Source: Candidatus Omnitrophota bacterium (GTDB lineage Bacteria; Omnitrophota; Omnitrophia; Omnitrophales; Aquincolibacteriaceae). Taken from it: a DNA stretch of 46,095 nucleotides. The stretch covers positions 1 through 46,095 of the forward strand of contig PLLJ01000034.1 in NCBI GenBank assembly GCA_003140935.1, in the 5' to 3' direction. The position numbers were made by a program, and so were the translations under genes. Position 1 is the first letter of the stretch; each line of letters opens with the position of its first letter. Below, one piece after another: positions 24,164-32,229 of this stretch. A model generated the notes under the pieces. The model was not told the origin of the DNA. It searched no databases and saw only the letters and a list, made by a program, of their open reading frames with translations.

Positions 24164-25831
24164 GCCCTTGTTCGCTTCGTCCGAGACTACTGGCTTCTCA
24201 GAATCTTTCACGCCCGGAGCGGCATCCGTTGCAGCCGTTTTTTTCTGGGCTTGAGCGTCTTTTGACTGGTTATTCTTCCCGTCAACTTTGGCACCCGCAG
24301 GCTGTCCCTGCGAATCCACCGTGGTAACTGTTACAAAAAAGAGCGTTTCGTTCTTAGTGTTATCTGCAGCGTTCTGCCGTTTGGATCGGAATAATTTCCC
24401 CACGAGAGGAATATCCCCCAAATAAGGCACTTTATTTTCCGTCGAGCCGTAATTATCCGACATTAACCCGCCAATCGCGATGGTTTGGCCGCTTTGGATC
24501 AATACCTGGGTCGTTGCTTTGGTGATGTTGAAGGAAGGCGCGCTTAATCCCCCGGCACCCGGTATGAATGTGATCAGTGGACCTGCACTGCTTATCTCTG
24601 GCGTCAGATCCACAAGGATCTCTTCGGCTGAATTAATGTGCGGCGTCACATTTAAAACAATGCCCAACTTCCTGTAATTATAGCCCGACACCTCCATGCT
24701 GCCGGTCGTTTCGTTCCTTTCGAAATTCGGAATGGGATAGTCCGACCCTACCTGAATAGTGGCCTTCTGATTATTCAAGACAACGACCCGTGGATTGGAA
24801 ACCACCTTCGTATTGGCCCGGGTCTGCAGAAGATTCAATATCGCGGAAAAGCTTGAGAAATCCAAAGTGCCGTATTGAAGAGAAGGCGCATTTCCTGTCA
24901 CTGCAGAAACCTGTGGAAACCCACGCGCATCAACCGGATTGACTACGTAATCACCGACGGTCCCAGCAGTAGATTTGCCTGCAAAAACAGGAAAAAACTG
25001 ATTCAACGCTGGCGAAGGAGCTTCGCCTGTTTGAGTGAATGGAAATGTTGTGGGTCGAGTACTTCCATGGGTAAGCCCACCCGCAACATTCCAATCAATG
25101 CCAAGGTTCTCGACATTAGAAAGATCCGTATTGACGATCTTGGAGTCAATAAAGGCCTGCGACGTGACTTGATCGAGTTTCTTGATCACTTCCCCGATAC
25201 GATAGAGATTGGTGGGAACGTCGGTCACGACGAGCATGTTGGTACGCTCCGAAGACTTGATCTTGCCGCGCTCACTCAACATATCCGTGACCGAGGCCTG
25301 GATCTCCTTGGCTTTAGAATAATTCAGAATGAAGGTCTTCGTTTCGACCGGCTCGAGTTTCATTTCTTCGCGGGTCGTCACGCGGATAATGTTCCCATCA
25401 CGCTCGAAAACATAGTTATAGGTCCTCAAGATCACACCGAGCGCTTTTTCCCAGGGGACATTGTCCAACCGGACAGTCACGAGACCTTTCACTTCAGGGC
25501 CGGTCACAATATTGACGTGACTTTTCATGCTCAGCACGCGAAGCACGCTTCCGATATCCGCATCTTTAAAATCCAAGCTGATCGTGTCATCTACTGGCAC
25601 CGGACTGGACACCGCGGCAGACTCCGCCGGCGCTGAAGTCGTTTCCGGCACCGAACCCTTTTGCGTCATGGCAACCGGGTTGGGGTCTGCGGCAGAGGCA
25701 ACACCTGGAACGCCAAAAAGACACACGAAAAGCGCAAAAAAAATGGAGCCCCACGGCTTTACAGCCTGAATCCTTTGCGAAGGCGGGATAAAATTATGAG
25801 ACGGTTGTTTCATGAAGTTCACGGGCCTCAT
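24152..25831 (-). CDS. pilQ: Type IV pilus / type II secretion secretin (PilQ-like)
   Basis: 559 residues. An N-terminal signal-anchor region (about 25-47) is followed by a secretin/TonB short N-terminal domain (about 85-155: FKDADIGSVLRVLSMKSHVN), an N1-type NolW domain (about 160-235), and the secretin C-domain (about 290-500) with VTPHINSAEEILVDL and VLIQSGQTIAIGGLM. The roughly 50 C-terminal residues are Lys/Ala/Asp-rich and low complexity. It would form the outer-membrane pore for the pilus. It is the last gene of pilM-N-O-P-Q, and its stop lies in the terminator. Confidence 0.9.
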   Translation of the reverse strand: MRPVNFMKQPSHNFIPPSQRIQAVKPWGSIFFALFVCLFGVPGVASAADPNPVAMTQKGSVPETTSAPAESAAVSSPVPVDDTISLDFKDADIGSVLRVLSMKSHVNIVTGPEVKGLVTVRLDNVPWEKALGVILRTYNYVFERDGNIIRVTTREEMKLEPVETKTFILNYSKAKEIQASVTDMLSERGKIKSSERTNMLVVTDVPTNLYRIGEVIKKLDQVTSQAFIDSKIVNTDLSNVENLGIDWNVAGGLTHGSTRPTTFPFTQTGEAPSPALNQFFPVFAGKSTAGTVGDYVVNPVDARGFPQVSAVTGNAPSLQYGTLDFSSFSAILNLLQTRANTKVVSNPRVVVLNNQKATIQVGSDYPIPNFERNETTGSMEVSGYNYRKLGIVLNVTPHINSAEEILVDLTPEISSAGPLITFIPGAGGLSAPSFNITKATTQVLIQSGQTIAIGGLMSDNYGSTENKVPYLGDIPLVGKLFRSKRQNAADNTKNETLFFVTVTTVDSQGQPAGAKVDGKNNQSKDAQAQKKTAATDAAPGVKDSEKPVVSDEANKGKPA

Positions 25832-25844
25832 TGTATCATAAAAC

Positions 25845-26216
25845 CTATGTTTTTTCCTCTTCCCTTATCCAAAGTGTCTTCTCTTCCCCACGCATAGAAA
25901 TGACGACATGGTCCTTCGATATCTTAACGACCGTCGCATTTCCCACGGTCTCACCTTTCTGATAGGATTTCCCGTTCAAAATGGCCATCGAACGTCCGCC
26001 CGGATCATAGATGATACCCTCCAGTTTAACGCCGGATGAGGATGTGTTCACTGAAGTGTCACCCCCTCCTTCGAGCGGCACGAAGGGATCCCGCCTGTTC
26101 CCGGAATCGTAAAGAACCTCAGTGGCGGCAAACGTCACCGAGGCCAAGGCCAGCAGCGCGATCACCAGAAAAAATAAGCTTGTCTTACTTTTTAACATGC
26201 GCCACTTTCCCAACAT
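25845..26216 (-). CDS. pilP: PilP/GspC-like periplasmic protein
   Basis: 123 residues. A signal-anchor (about 9-30) precedes RRDPFVPLEGGG, the start of the PilP/GspC homology region, and a small beta domain with VKLEGIIYDPGGRSMAILNGKSY and VVKISKDHVVISMRGEEKTLWI. In type IV pilus systems PilP links the inner-membrane PilN/PilO to the PilQ secretin. It sits exactly between them here. A shorter start at 26198 is possible. The sequence is weakly conserved, so the position is a main support. Confidence 0.75.
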   Translation of the reverse strand: MLGKWRMLKSKTSLFFLVIALLALASVTFAATEVLYDSGNRRDPFVPLEGGGDTSVNTSSSGVKLEGIIYDPGGRSMAILNGKSYQKGETVGNATVVKISKDHVVISMRGEEKTLWIREEEKT

Positions 26217-26847
26217 TCGCTACCTTCTTCGCCTTCGTGAGCAGCACCACTTGCGGCGGGGCTTTCAGGATCGCCCAAAGCTTTAGCTCCGCAATATGCC
26301 GCTCCGGCGTTTTTTTATCCGGCACAATCTCGAGGCTCTGTATTCTTAAAAGTTTTCCATGACTCTCAATGCGGCTCATCAAATTACCGAGGTCATGATA
26401 ACCGCCTTGCACCGTGAATTCATAGCCACGCGGTTGATAGATCAGGTGATAGGGCGCCGCAAAAGCCACTTTCTCGGTCAAAGGTTTTGAGGCTAACACT
26501 TCTACGCGCGACTCACTCGCCATTTTTGAAGTGGAACCCAGCAACATATCCATTTCTTCGTCCGTAAAAACACGAGCCCGGGTACTTTCAATGAGCGAAC
26601 CGAACACCTTCTGATTCTCTTCCCATTCCGGCCGTTTCTTATTCAGGTCATTGACCTGGCGGATCTGAGTTTCCATGCTTTGAATATCACGCCGGAGCAT
26701 GGGACGTTCGATCCAAGCCGGAATGACCAGAAAAACAACCACCAGAAAAAAACCTATCGTACACAAAACACCGGCCACCCAGACTTTTTTATCGACACTT
26801 TTCAGAAATGCTATAACTTCGGCAAAAAGTAAGTTGAGCGGCTTCAT
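26185..26847 (-). CDS. pilO: PilO-like inner-membrane pilus assembly protein
   Basis: 220 residues. One transmembrane helix (about 22-45) and a coiled-coil segment (IERPMLRRDIQSMETQIRQV) precede a periplasmic ferredoxin-like domain, the PilO layout. The start at 26847 forms ATGA with the pilN stop and has GGGGAG upstream; an ATG at 26868 has no ribosome site. PilO pairs with PilN to align the inner-membrane platform. Its end overlaps the pilP start. Confidence 0.8.
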   Translation of the reverse strand: MKPLNLLFAEVIAFLKSVDKKVWVAGVLCTIGFFLVVVFLVIPAWIERPMLRRDIQSMETQIRQVNDLNKKRPEWEENQKVFGSLIESTRARVFTDEEMDMLLGSTSKMASESRVEVLASKPLTEKVAFAAPYHLIYQPRGYEFTVQGGYHDLGNLMSRIESHGKLLRIQSLEIVPDKKTPERHIAELKLWAILKAPPQVVLLTKAKKVANVGKVAHVKK

Positions 26848-27422
26848 GGCTTTGGGGTCACTCCCCATTCAAGTTGAGCGACAAAAATGGTCTCCTCCGT
26901 CTTTTCGTTGGCCTCTTTGGAAGTCGCTACCGTGACGGATGTTTGGGGCGGCAATTTCGTTCTCAGTTTCTGGAAATATTCCTCGATCTGTTCAATGCCG
27001 GTCTGTGTGCGGGATGCCAACACCACACCCTCCAGGGTCAACCGGCACCCGCCACCTTCCCGCTCCGCCTTGAGTTTCGTGAGCCATCCTCGTGGAGGCA
27101 GAAAATCGCTCACCCAATAAAGTATCCGGGTTATGGGTTCCTCATTGAGCACGTTCGCTTCCAGAAAATCTTTTTCGCCCTTCATTTCAACCGCGACTTT
27201 TTGCTCCAAAGTCTTAAGCTGTGCCAGGAGGGGACTCAACCTAATCCATTCCTTACGCACGCCTTCGTAGGTAGACCGAGCCTTGAGATAATCCCCGTAG
27301 AAAAAAAACGTCATAAGAAGAAAAAGCACCCCGACTAGAAGAGCCAACGGAATATAGGGAATGCGCGTCGCGTTCGCTTTCCCTTTCAAAAGCTCCTGAG
27401 GCAAAAGATTGATCTTGATCAT
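26844..27422 (-). CDS. pilN: PilN-like inner-membrane pilus assembly protein
   Basis: 192 residues. The N-terminal MIKINLLPQELLKG is the conserved cytoplasmic PilN peptide (INLLP) that docks onto PilM, followed by a transmembrane helix (about 25-45). A periplasmic coiled coil and domain come next (about 50-190). It starts with ATGA overlap to pilM. Confidence 0.88.
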   Translation of the reverse strand: MIKINLLPQELLKGKANATRIPYIPLALLVGVLFLLMTFFFYGDYLKARSTYEGVRKEWIRLSPLLAQLKTLEQKVAVEMKGEKDFLEANVLNEEPITRILYWVSDFLPPRGWLTKLKAEREGGGCRLTLEGVVLASRTQTGIEQIEEYFQKLRTKLPPQTSVTVATSKEANEKTEETIFVAQLEWGVTPKP

Positions 27423-28516
27423 TCTTCGCGAAGCCCCAGTCCCAACGCTACGGGTAAGAGAGATGCGTTAGTTTTTAGAAGTTCGGGATCAACCCCCGGG
27501 GCCCATTTGATCTTCGGAAGGATGTCCATATTCACGACCGGGATCTGCAATCCCTCACTCAACGCCTTCAAAACTGTGGGGTGAGACACCACACCGCTCA
27601 GAAAGAGTTTTGCGACAGGTTTCGATTGTCCGGATTGATCATGGTAATAGTCAAAAGAAACACGCAGGTCCCGGATCAACCCTTCAAGACTTTCGGTGAT
27701 CGCTTGCGCTTCATCGGCCGCCAAAGTTTCATTATTCTCAAAAAGACTTTCGATCTTTTCGTCCGCAAGATTGGAACGGGTCTTGAACCGCTTGAAAAGA
27801 TCGTAGGCCCCATAAGAAATGTCACGGACAAAGCGAGGCTTCCCCTCCCGGACGATCCCAAGGGTTGATATCTCAGTGCCAAGGTCCAAGAGACCGCTGT
27901 GCCTTGAAAAATCTTCGGGGTGAAAATATTCCAAGGCGGCCATCGCCGAAAGGATATCGACATCCACCACCGACAGGCGGCATTCCAAATTACGGAAGAT
28001 CTCAAGCGTCGGCTCAAGTTCCTGGCGTTTGATGGCAACCAGCATGACTTCCATTTTCACCCCATCATCGGTCGCAAGGGCCTCCTCCACCACTGCGCAA
28101 TCAAGCACCACATCGTTCAACTCGAACGGAATGTACTGCTCGGCTTCGTATTTCATGGCACTGCGAAGCTCATCGGCTTTCATTTTCGGGAAAGGTATGA
28201 AACGGATCACGACCCCATGTCCCTTGAGGGCCACGCGGATCCCGTCCTTCCGGAATTTCTTTCCGTCCAGAAACGGTTTCAAAATTAAGGACGGTTTCTG
28301 ATCCTGGGAAGCGTTCTTGATAATATCGAGATGATGAACAAGAAGATGTCCGGGCCGTTTTTCAAGTTCAAGCAGTACCGTCCGCATGCGGCCAAGATCA
28401 CACACGGTAACCTTGGAAGCAGCCGTTTTTTTCGACAGGATTATGGATGTAAAACCGTCCCAAAAACTGGAAAACTGCTGTTTGAGCAAACCCGTCATGT
28501 TGGAATCGTTATTCAT
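27419..28516 (-). CDS. pilM: PilM, actin-like cytoplasmic pilus assembly protein
   Basis: 365 residues. An actin/FtsA-like ATPase fold: the start VTVCDLGRMRTVLLE, the middle FRDLECRLSVVDVD, GLLDLGTEISTLGIVREGKP as the phosphate-binding region, and VAKLFLSGVVSHPTVL near the end. PilM forms a cytoplasmic ring with PilN and the extension ATPase. It is the first gene of the pilM-N-O-P-Q run. A terminator sits about 40 bases upstream, so pilM either has its own promoter in a very short space or depends on read-through from the prepilin gene. Confidence 0.88.
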   Translation of the reverse strand: MNNDSNMTGLLKQQFSSFWDGFTSIILSKKTAASKVTVCDLGRMRTVLLELEKRPGHLLVHHLDIIKNASQDQKPSLILKPFLDGKKFRKDGIRVALKGHGVVIRFIPFPKMKADELRSAMKYEAEQYIPFELNDVVLDCAVVEEALATDDGVKMEVMLVAIKRQELEPTLEIFRNLECRLSVVDVDILSAMAALEYFHPEDFSRHSGLLDLGTEISTLGIVREGKPRFVRDISYGAYDLFKRFKTRSNLADEKIESLFENNETLAADEAQAITESLEGLIRDLRVSFDYYHDQSGQSKPVAKLFLSGVVSHPTVLKALSEGLQIPVVNMDILPKIKWAPGVDPELLKTNASLLPVALGLGLREE

Positions 28517-28554
28517 GAGTGAGAGACTAACAGAAAATCTTCAAGAAAACAGCC

Positions 28555-28592
28555 AAAAAAAACCCACCCCGCTCCAAAAAAGCGGGGTGGGT
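28555..28592 (-). terminator. Strong intrinsic terminator between prepilin and pilM
   Basis: Minus strand: a perfect 12-pair stem (ACCCACCCCGCT with AGCGGGGTGGGT) and a 7-base loop, followed by a run of Ts. It ends the prepilin message and can partly pass into pilM, letting the abundant pilin exceed the assembly genes. Confidence 0.93.
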
Positions 28593-28621
28593 CAAAAAAC
28601 ACTTGTTTCTTTACGTATCGC

Positions 28622-29101
28622 TTAGCCACCAATGGCCGTACCACCCGCGCAACCCGTAGTCGCAGCGGTCGGCGCTACACCTGCCGTCGGACCATAAACA
28701 ACACCCGCCTGGTCAATGCAGTAGGTGTTTTCCGCTGCAGCTGTCGGCGTTCCCAGCAAAGAATACGTGCTGGCAGGAGCGGCAGCCACAAGGTAGGTTA
28801 TGGTGAAGCCATGCTTGACACCAGCTTCAACCCACGAGGCGTCAAGATATGAAGGGCCCGTTGCCGGCGGCGTCGTCAGCGTGAGAATATCAGCCGCATA
28901 AGTCGGAGGATTCTGCGCGGCACGATAGCTTTCATTCGCTCCGCTGAATGTCCTCATATCTGACTTGATGGCACCTTCATTGGCATTGATACGCGCACGG
29001 AGAAGATTGGGGATGGCAATAGCGGCCAAGAGCCCGATGATCGCAACTACGATCATGATCTCTACGAGCGTAAAACCTTTCCTATTTAATTTGATAAACA
29101 T
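28622..29101 (-). CDS. pilA: Major type IV prepilin (PilA-like)
   Basis: 159 residues. A short leader ends in RKG, cleaved before FTLVEIMIVVAIIGLLAAIA, the hallmark prepilin N-terminus with Glu at mature position 5. NLLRARINANEGAIKSDMRT follows, as in pilins of Desulfobacterota and relatives. The C-terminal region is Ala/Thr/Gly-rich with two cysteines (TYCID and TGCAGG) likely forming the pilin disulfide loop. GGGAGG precedes the ATG. It has its own strong terminator, suggesting high expression. No prepilin peptidase gene is in the window. Confidence 0.93.
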   Translation of the reverse strand: MFIKLNRKGFTLVEIMIVVAIIGLLAAIAIPNLLRARINANEGAIKSDMRTFSGANESYRAAQNPPTYAADILTLTTPPATGPSYLDASWVEAGVKHGFTITYLVAAAPASTYSLLGTPTAAAENTYCIDQAGVVYGPTAGVAPTAATTGCAGGTAIGG

Positions 29102-29133
29102 GTTATTCCTCCCGTTTCTATGTTTGCCACTGC

Positions 29134-29192
29134 CTAGTACTAGCCTAAACTAGTATAGATGATACGACAATACGGGGGATAACTAAACTAGT
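29134..29192. promoter_or_regulatory. CTAGT-rich repeated element upstream of the prepilin gene
   Basis: CTAAACTAGT occurs twice in the same orientation (29145-29154 and 29183-29192), 38 bases apart, and a palindrome CTAGTACTAG (29134-29143) abuts the first. On the minus strand a TATACT that could be a -10 lies between them. I read this as possible operator sites in the leader or promoter region of the pilin gene. The rest of 29102-29292 shows no other feature. Confidence 0.45.
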
Positions 29193-29292
29193 TTTTTTGA
29201 TATTCAAGTTATATCTCACAACCTTAATAAGTATCATTGAAGAGCCTTGAGGCAGATTCCTGCAGGTTTTTGCGACAGGAGGGAGAATTTCT

Positions 29293-30531
29293 TTACTTGA
29301 TCGCCTGAGTCAGCGTAAGAATGGGAAGAAAAAGAGCGATCACGATGCCGCCGATCACGATACCCAGAAAAGCAATAATGAGCGGTTCGATGAGAGATGT
29401 AAGGCCGGAAACAGCGGTGTCCACCTGGGTGTCATAGAAGTCCGCGATCTTTGTGAGCATCTCCTCCAATTCCCCGGTTTCCTCCCCGATCGCGATCATA
29501 CGGACGACCATGGAGGGAAAGATATCGCTTTTTTCGAGTGGGCTGGCAATGCTCTCCCCTCGCTTCACGGATCCCATAAGATCCGTAATGACTTTCTCGA
29601 TCCGGGCGTTCCCTGAAGTTTTAGAAACGATCTCCAGAGCCGCGAGGATCGCCACGCCGCTACGCAACAACGTGGAAAGTGTGCGCGCAAACTTACTTAC
29701 CGCCACTTTCAAAATGATCGTACCGAAGATGGGCATGCGGAGCGTAAAGGAATCCCAGGGCAACCGGCCCATCGGAGAGCTAATGAATTTCTTGAACAGA
29801 AAAATACTTGCGCCCAGAAGGGAAAGGATCCACCACCAGTTTGCCGCGAGATAATTGCTTATACCAATCAGAACCTGAGTCGGCACGGGCAGTTTTGCGT
29901 TGAGACCTTCAAAGATCGTCGCGAATTGCGGGATCACGAAGGCAAGCATGAAGAACGTGATCCCGAACGCCATGATCGAAACGGCCGTTGGGTACATCAC
30001 CGCAGCCCTGACTTTTTTTTGAAGGGCGCTGGACTTTTCGAAATAATGGGCTACGCGGTCCAGGATCTCCTGCAACTTCCCGCTCATCTCGCCCGCACGG
30101 ACCATATGAATGAAAAGCGCCGAAAAGACCTTGGTGTGCACCTGCATAGATTCAGAAAGACTTTTGCCGGTTTGAAGGTCGCTATGCATTTTGTGAAGAA
30201 TCAACCGGAATTTTTCTTTATCCATTTGACTGGCGAGAATGTCCAAAGCCTGGATCAAGGGGATCCCTGCTGCAACAAGCGTGGCCATTTGCCTTGAAAA
30301 GATCACGAGGTCATCCAACTTGATTTTTCCGGATTTCCCCTGCCGAATCTTGGGCGCCGACCCTTTCTGGACACTCAAAATGGCGGATCCCTTCTTGGCC
30401 TGTTCTACGCGAACCACAAGATAACCCTGAGTCTTCAACTGGCGGACAAGTTCTTGCACGTCCTGGGCATCCTGAAAGCCTTTCAGATCTTTTCCTGCCT
30501 TGTCCTTGACCCAATATTCAAACGATGGCAT
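29293..30531 (-). CDS. pilC: PilC/GspF inner-membrane platform protein
   Basis: 412 residues. An N-terminal segment (FEYWVKDKAGKDLKGFQDAQ) leads into two GspF domains (about 70-195 and 275-395), each helical, with ISSFSRQLATL-type IFSRQMATLVAAGIPLIQAL and FARTLSTLLRSGVAILAALE. Three transmembrane helices (about 175-195, 225-245, 380-405) are visible. It forms the inner-membrane platform that the GspE/PilB ATPase acts on. It lies 3 bases after the ATPase gene. Confidence 0.92.
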   Translation of the reverse strand: MPSFEYWVKDKAGKDLKGFQDAQDVQELVRQLKTQGYLVVRVEQAKKGSAILSVQKGSAPKIRQGKSGKIKLDDLVIFSRQMATLVAAGIPLIQALDILASQMDKEKFRLILHKMHSDLQTGKSLSESMQVHTKVFSALFIHMVRAGEMSGKLQEILDRVAHYFEKSSALQKKVRAAVMYPTAVSIMAFGITFFMLAFVIPQFATIFEGLNAKLPVPTQVLIGISNYLAANWWWILSLLGASIFLFKKFISSPMGRLPWDSFTLRMPIFGTIILKVAVSKFARTLSTLLRSGVAILAALEIVSKTSGNARIEKVITDLMGSVKRGESIASPLEKSDIFPSMVVRMIAIGEETGELEEMLTKIADFYDTQVDTAVSGLTSLIEPLIIAFLGIVIGGIVIALFLPILTLTQAIK

Positions 30532-30534
30532 AGC

Positions 30535-32229
30535 TCACTCCCGGCTTGAAACGCGCAGCACTTCTTCAAGCGTAGTCACTCCGGATTTAAAGAGTCCCAG
30601 AGCGTTCTCGAAGAGCGTTTCCATTCCCTTTTCAACGGCAAGCTGATGAATAACATTACTTGATTTTTTCTGGATCACGAGTTCCCGGATGTCCGGATCC
30701 ACAAGCAGCACCTCACTTGCACCGGTCCTGCCCAAATAGCCCGTCATGTTGCACTTGATACAACCCTTTCCTGTGAACGGAGCGATCTTGTCCAATTCCG
30801 ACTTGGAAAGCTTACAACGAAGCAGAACCTCCGCGGGTATAACGGCCGGCACCTTGCAATGCGAGCAGATCTTTCTGAGCAAACGCTGGGCACCAACGCA
30901 TACGACTGAGGAGGCGATCAAAAAAGGCTCCACCCCCATATCGATAAGACGCGTCATCGCGCCGGCCGCGCTGTTCGTATGAAGCGTGCTGAATACCAGA
31001 TGCCCGGTCAAAGCGGCCTTCACCGCAATATCGGCAGTCTCCGAATCGCGGATCTCTCCCACCAACACAATGTCCGGACTTTGGCGCAAAAGCGCGCGCA
31101 AACCGCTCGCGAACGTGAGCCCAATCTCCGGTTGCACCTGCGTCTGCGTGATCCCTTCAACTTGGTATTCGACAGGATCCTCTACGGTCATTAAATTCTT
31201 TTGCGGCGTGTTCAGAGAGTTAAGGATCGAGTAGAGAGTGGTGGATTTCCCGCTGCCCGTCGGCCCGGTGATCAGGATCATTCCGTAAGGCTTCTTGACC
31301 GCTTCGGCAAGGGCACGCGTTGGTTTCTCCGTGAAACCAAGCTTGTCAAGCCCTGCCCTGATCCCGCTCCGGTCCAGAACGCGCAGCACCATCTTCTCAC
31401 CGAAATAGGTCGGCAGCACCGAAACACGGAAATCGATCTGCCGGTCCTTGAGTAAGAGTCGAAACCGCCCATCCTGGGGCAACCGTTTTTCGGTGATGTC
31501 CAAAAGGGAAATGATCTTTGTCCGCGCCACGAGAGCGGGATAAAGTTCCAAAGAATGAGAGAACGATTCTTTTAAAGCTCCGTCGACACGGTATCGGATC
31601 CGAAATTCTTTTTCATAAGGCTCGAAGTGGATATCGGAAGCGCGTGACTTGAGGGCTTTTTCGAGAATAAAGTTGACCATCTTGATGACGGGCGCATCAT
31701 CGACCCCGGCCTGCACGACGGAGGCTGACTCTTTTTCCTCCTCGGTCACAAGTTCCAGACTGTCTGCGTCCTTTTCGGTAATGAATTCAGAAAAGTTTTT
31801 GCTTTCCGCGTAATGGTCGCTGATGGCAGCGGCGATCCGGGCAGGCGTAACTAACACCAAACTTACCTCGCATCCTGTCAGGCCCTTGATATCATCGAAG
31901 ACCCTCAATTTGGAGGGATCGCTTGTGGCGACAGTCACAAGCTTTCCGATGCGCCCTACCGGAAAAACCTGGTGCAATTCAATGAATTTCCGGGAAAACA
32001 TCCTCAGAAGTTCTGGATCGAACTGCATCCCGTGAAGATTCAAGGTGGGGATCTCAAGTTGAGCGCTCAAAAAATCCATGATCTCTTCTTCCGGCAGGGT
32101 CTTTTCCGTGAGGATCATTTTAAAAATGCTTTCACTGCGCTTCTGCGCCGCCTGTTCCAGGCGGTCACACTCCCCGTCAGAAAGCCCTAGCGTTTTCATC
32201 CATTCTCGAATGATTTTTTTGTCGATCAT
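30535..32229 (-). CDS. pilB: GspE/PilB assembly ATPase (second of two)
   Basis: 564 residues. An MshEN-type N-terminal domain (about 15-145) precedes the secretion-ATPase core: Walker A GPTGSGKST, Asp box and Walker B LRALLRQSPDIVLVGEIRD, His box ALTGHLVFSTLHTN, and a four-Cys zinc module CSHC...CIKC. Complete and of normal length, so an assembly-type rather than retraction-type ATPase. Four bases overlap its paralogue upstream. Confidence 0.92.
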   Translation of the reverse strand: MIDKKIIREWMKTLGLSDGECDRLEQAAQKRSESIFKMILTEKTLPEEEIMDFLSAQLEIPTLNLHGMQFDPELLRMFSRKFIELHQVFPVGRIGKLVTVATSDPSKLRVFDDIKGLTGCEVSLVLVTPARIAAAISDHYAESKNFSEFITEKDADSLELVTEEEKESASVVQAGVDDAPVIKMVNFILEKALKSRASDIHFEPYEKEFRIRYRVDGALKESFSHSLELYPALVARTKIISLLDITEKRLPQDGRFRLLLKDRQIDFRVSVLPTYFGEKMVLRVLDRSGIRAGLDKLGFTEKPTRALAEAVKKPYGMILITGPTGSGKSTTLYSILNSLNTPQKNLMTVEDPVEYQVEGITQTQVQPEIGLTFASGLRALLRQSPDIVLVGEIRDSETADIAVKAALTGHLVFSTLHTNSAAGAMTRLIDMGVEPFLIASSVVCVGAQRLLRKICSHCKVPAVIPAEVLLRCKLSKSELDKIAPFTGKGCIKCNMTGYLGRTGASEVLLVDPDIRELVIQKKSSNVIHQLAVEKGMETLFENALGLFKSGVTTLEEVLRVSSRE

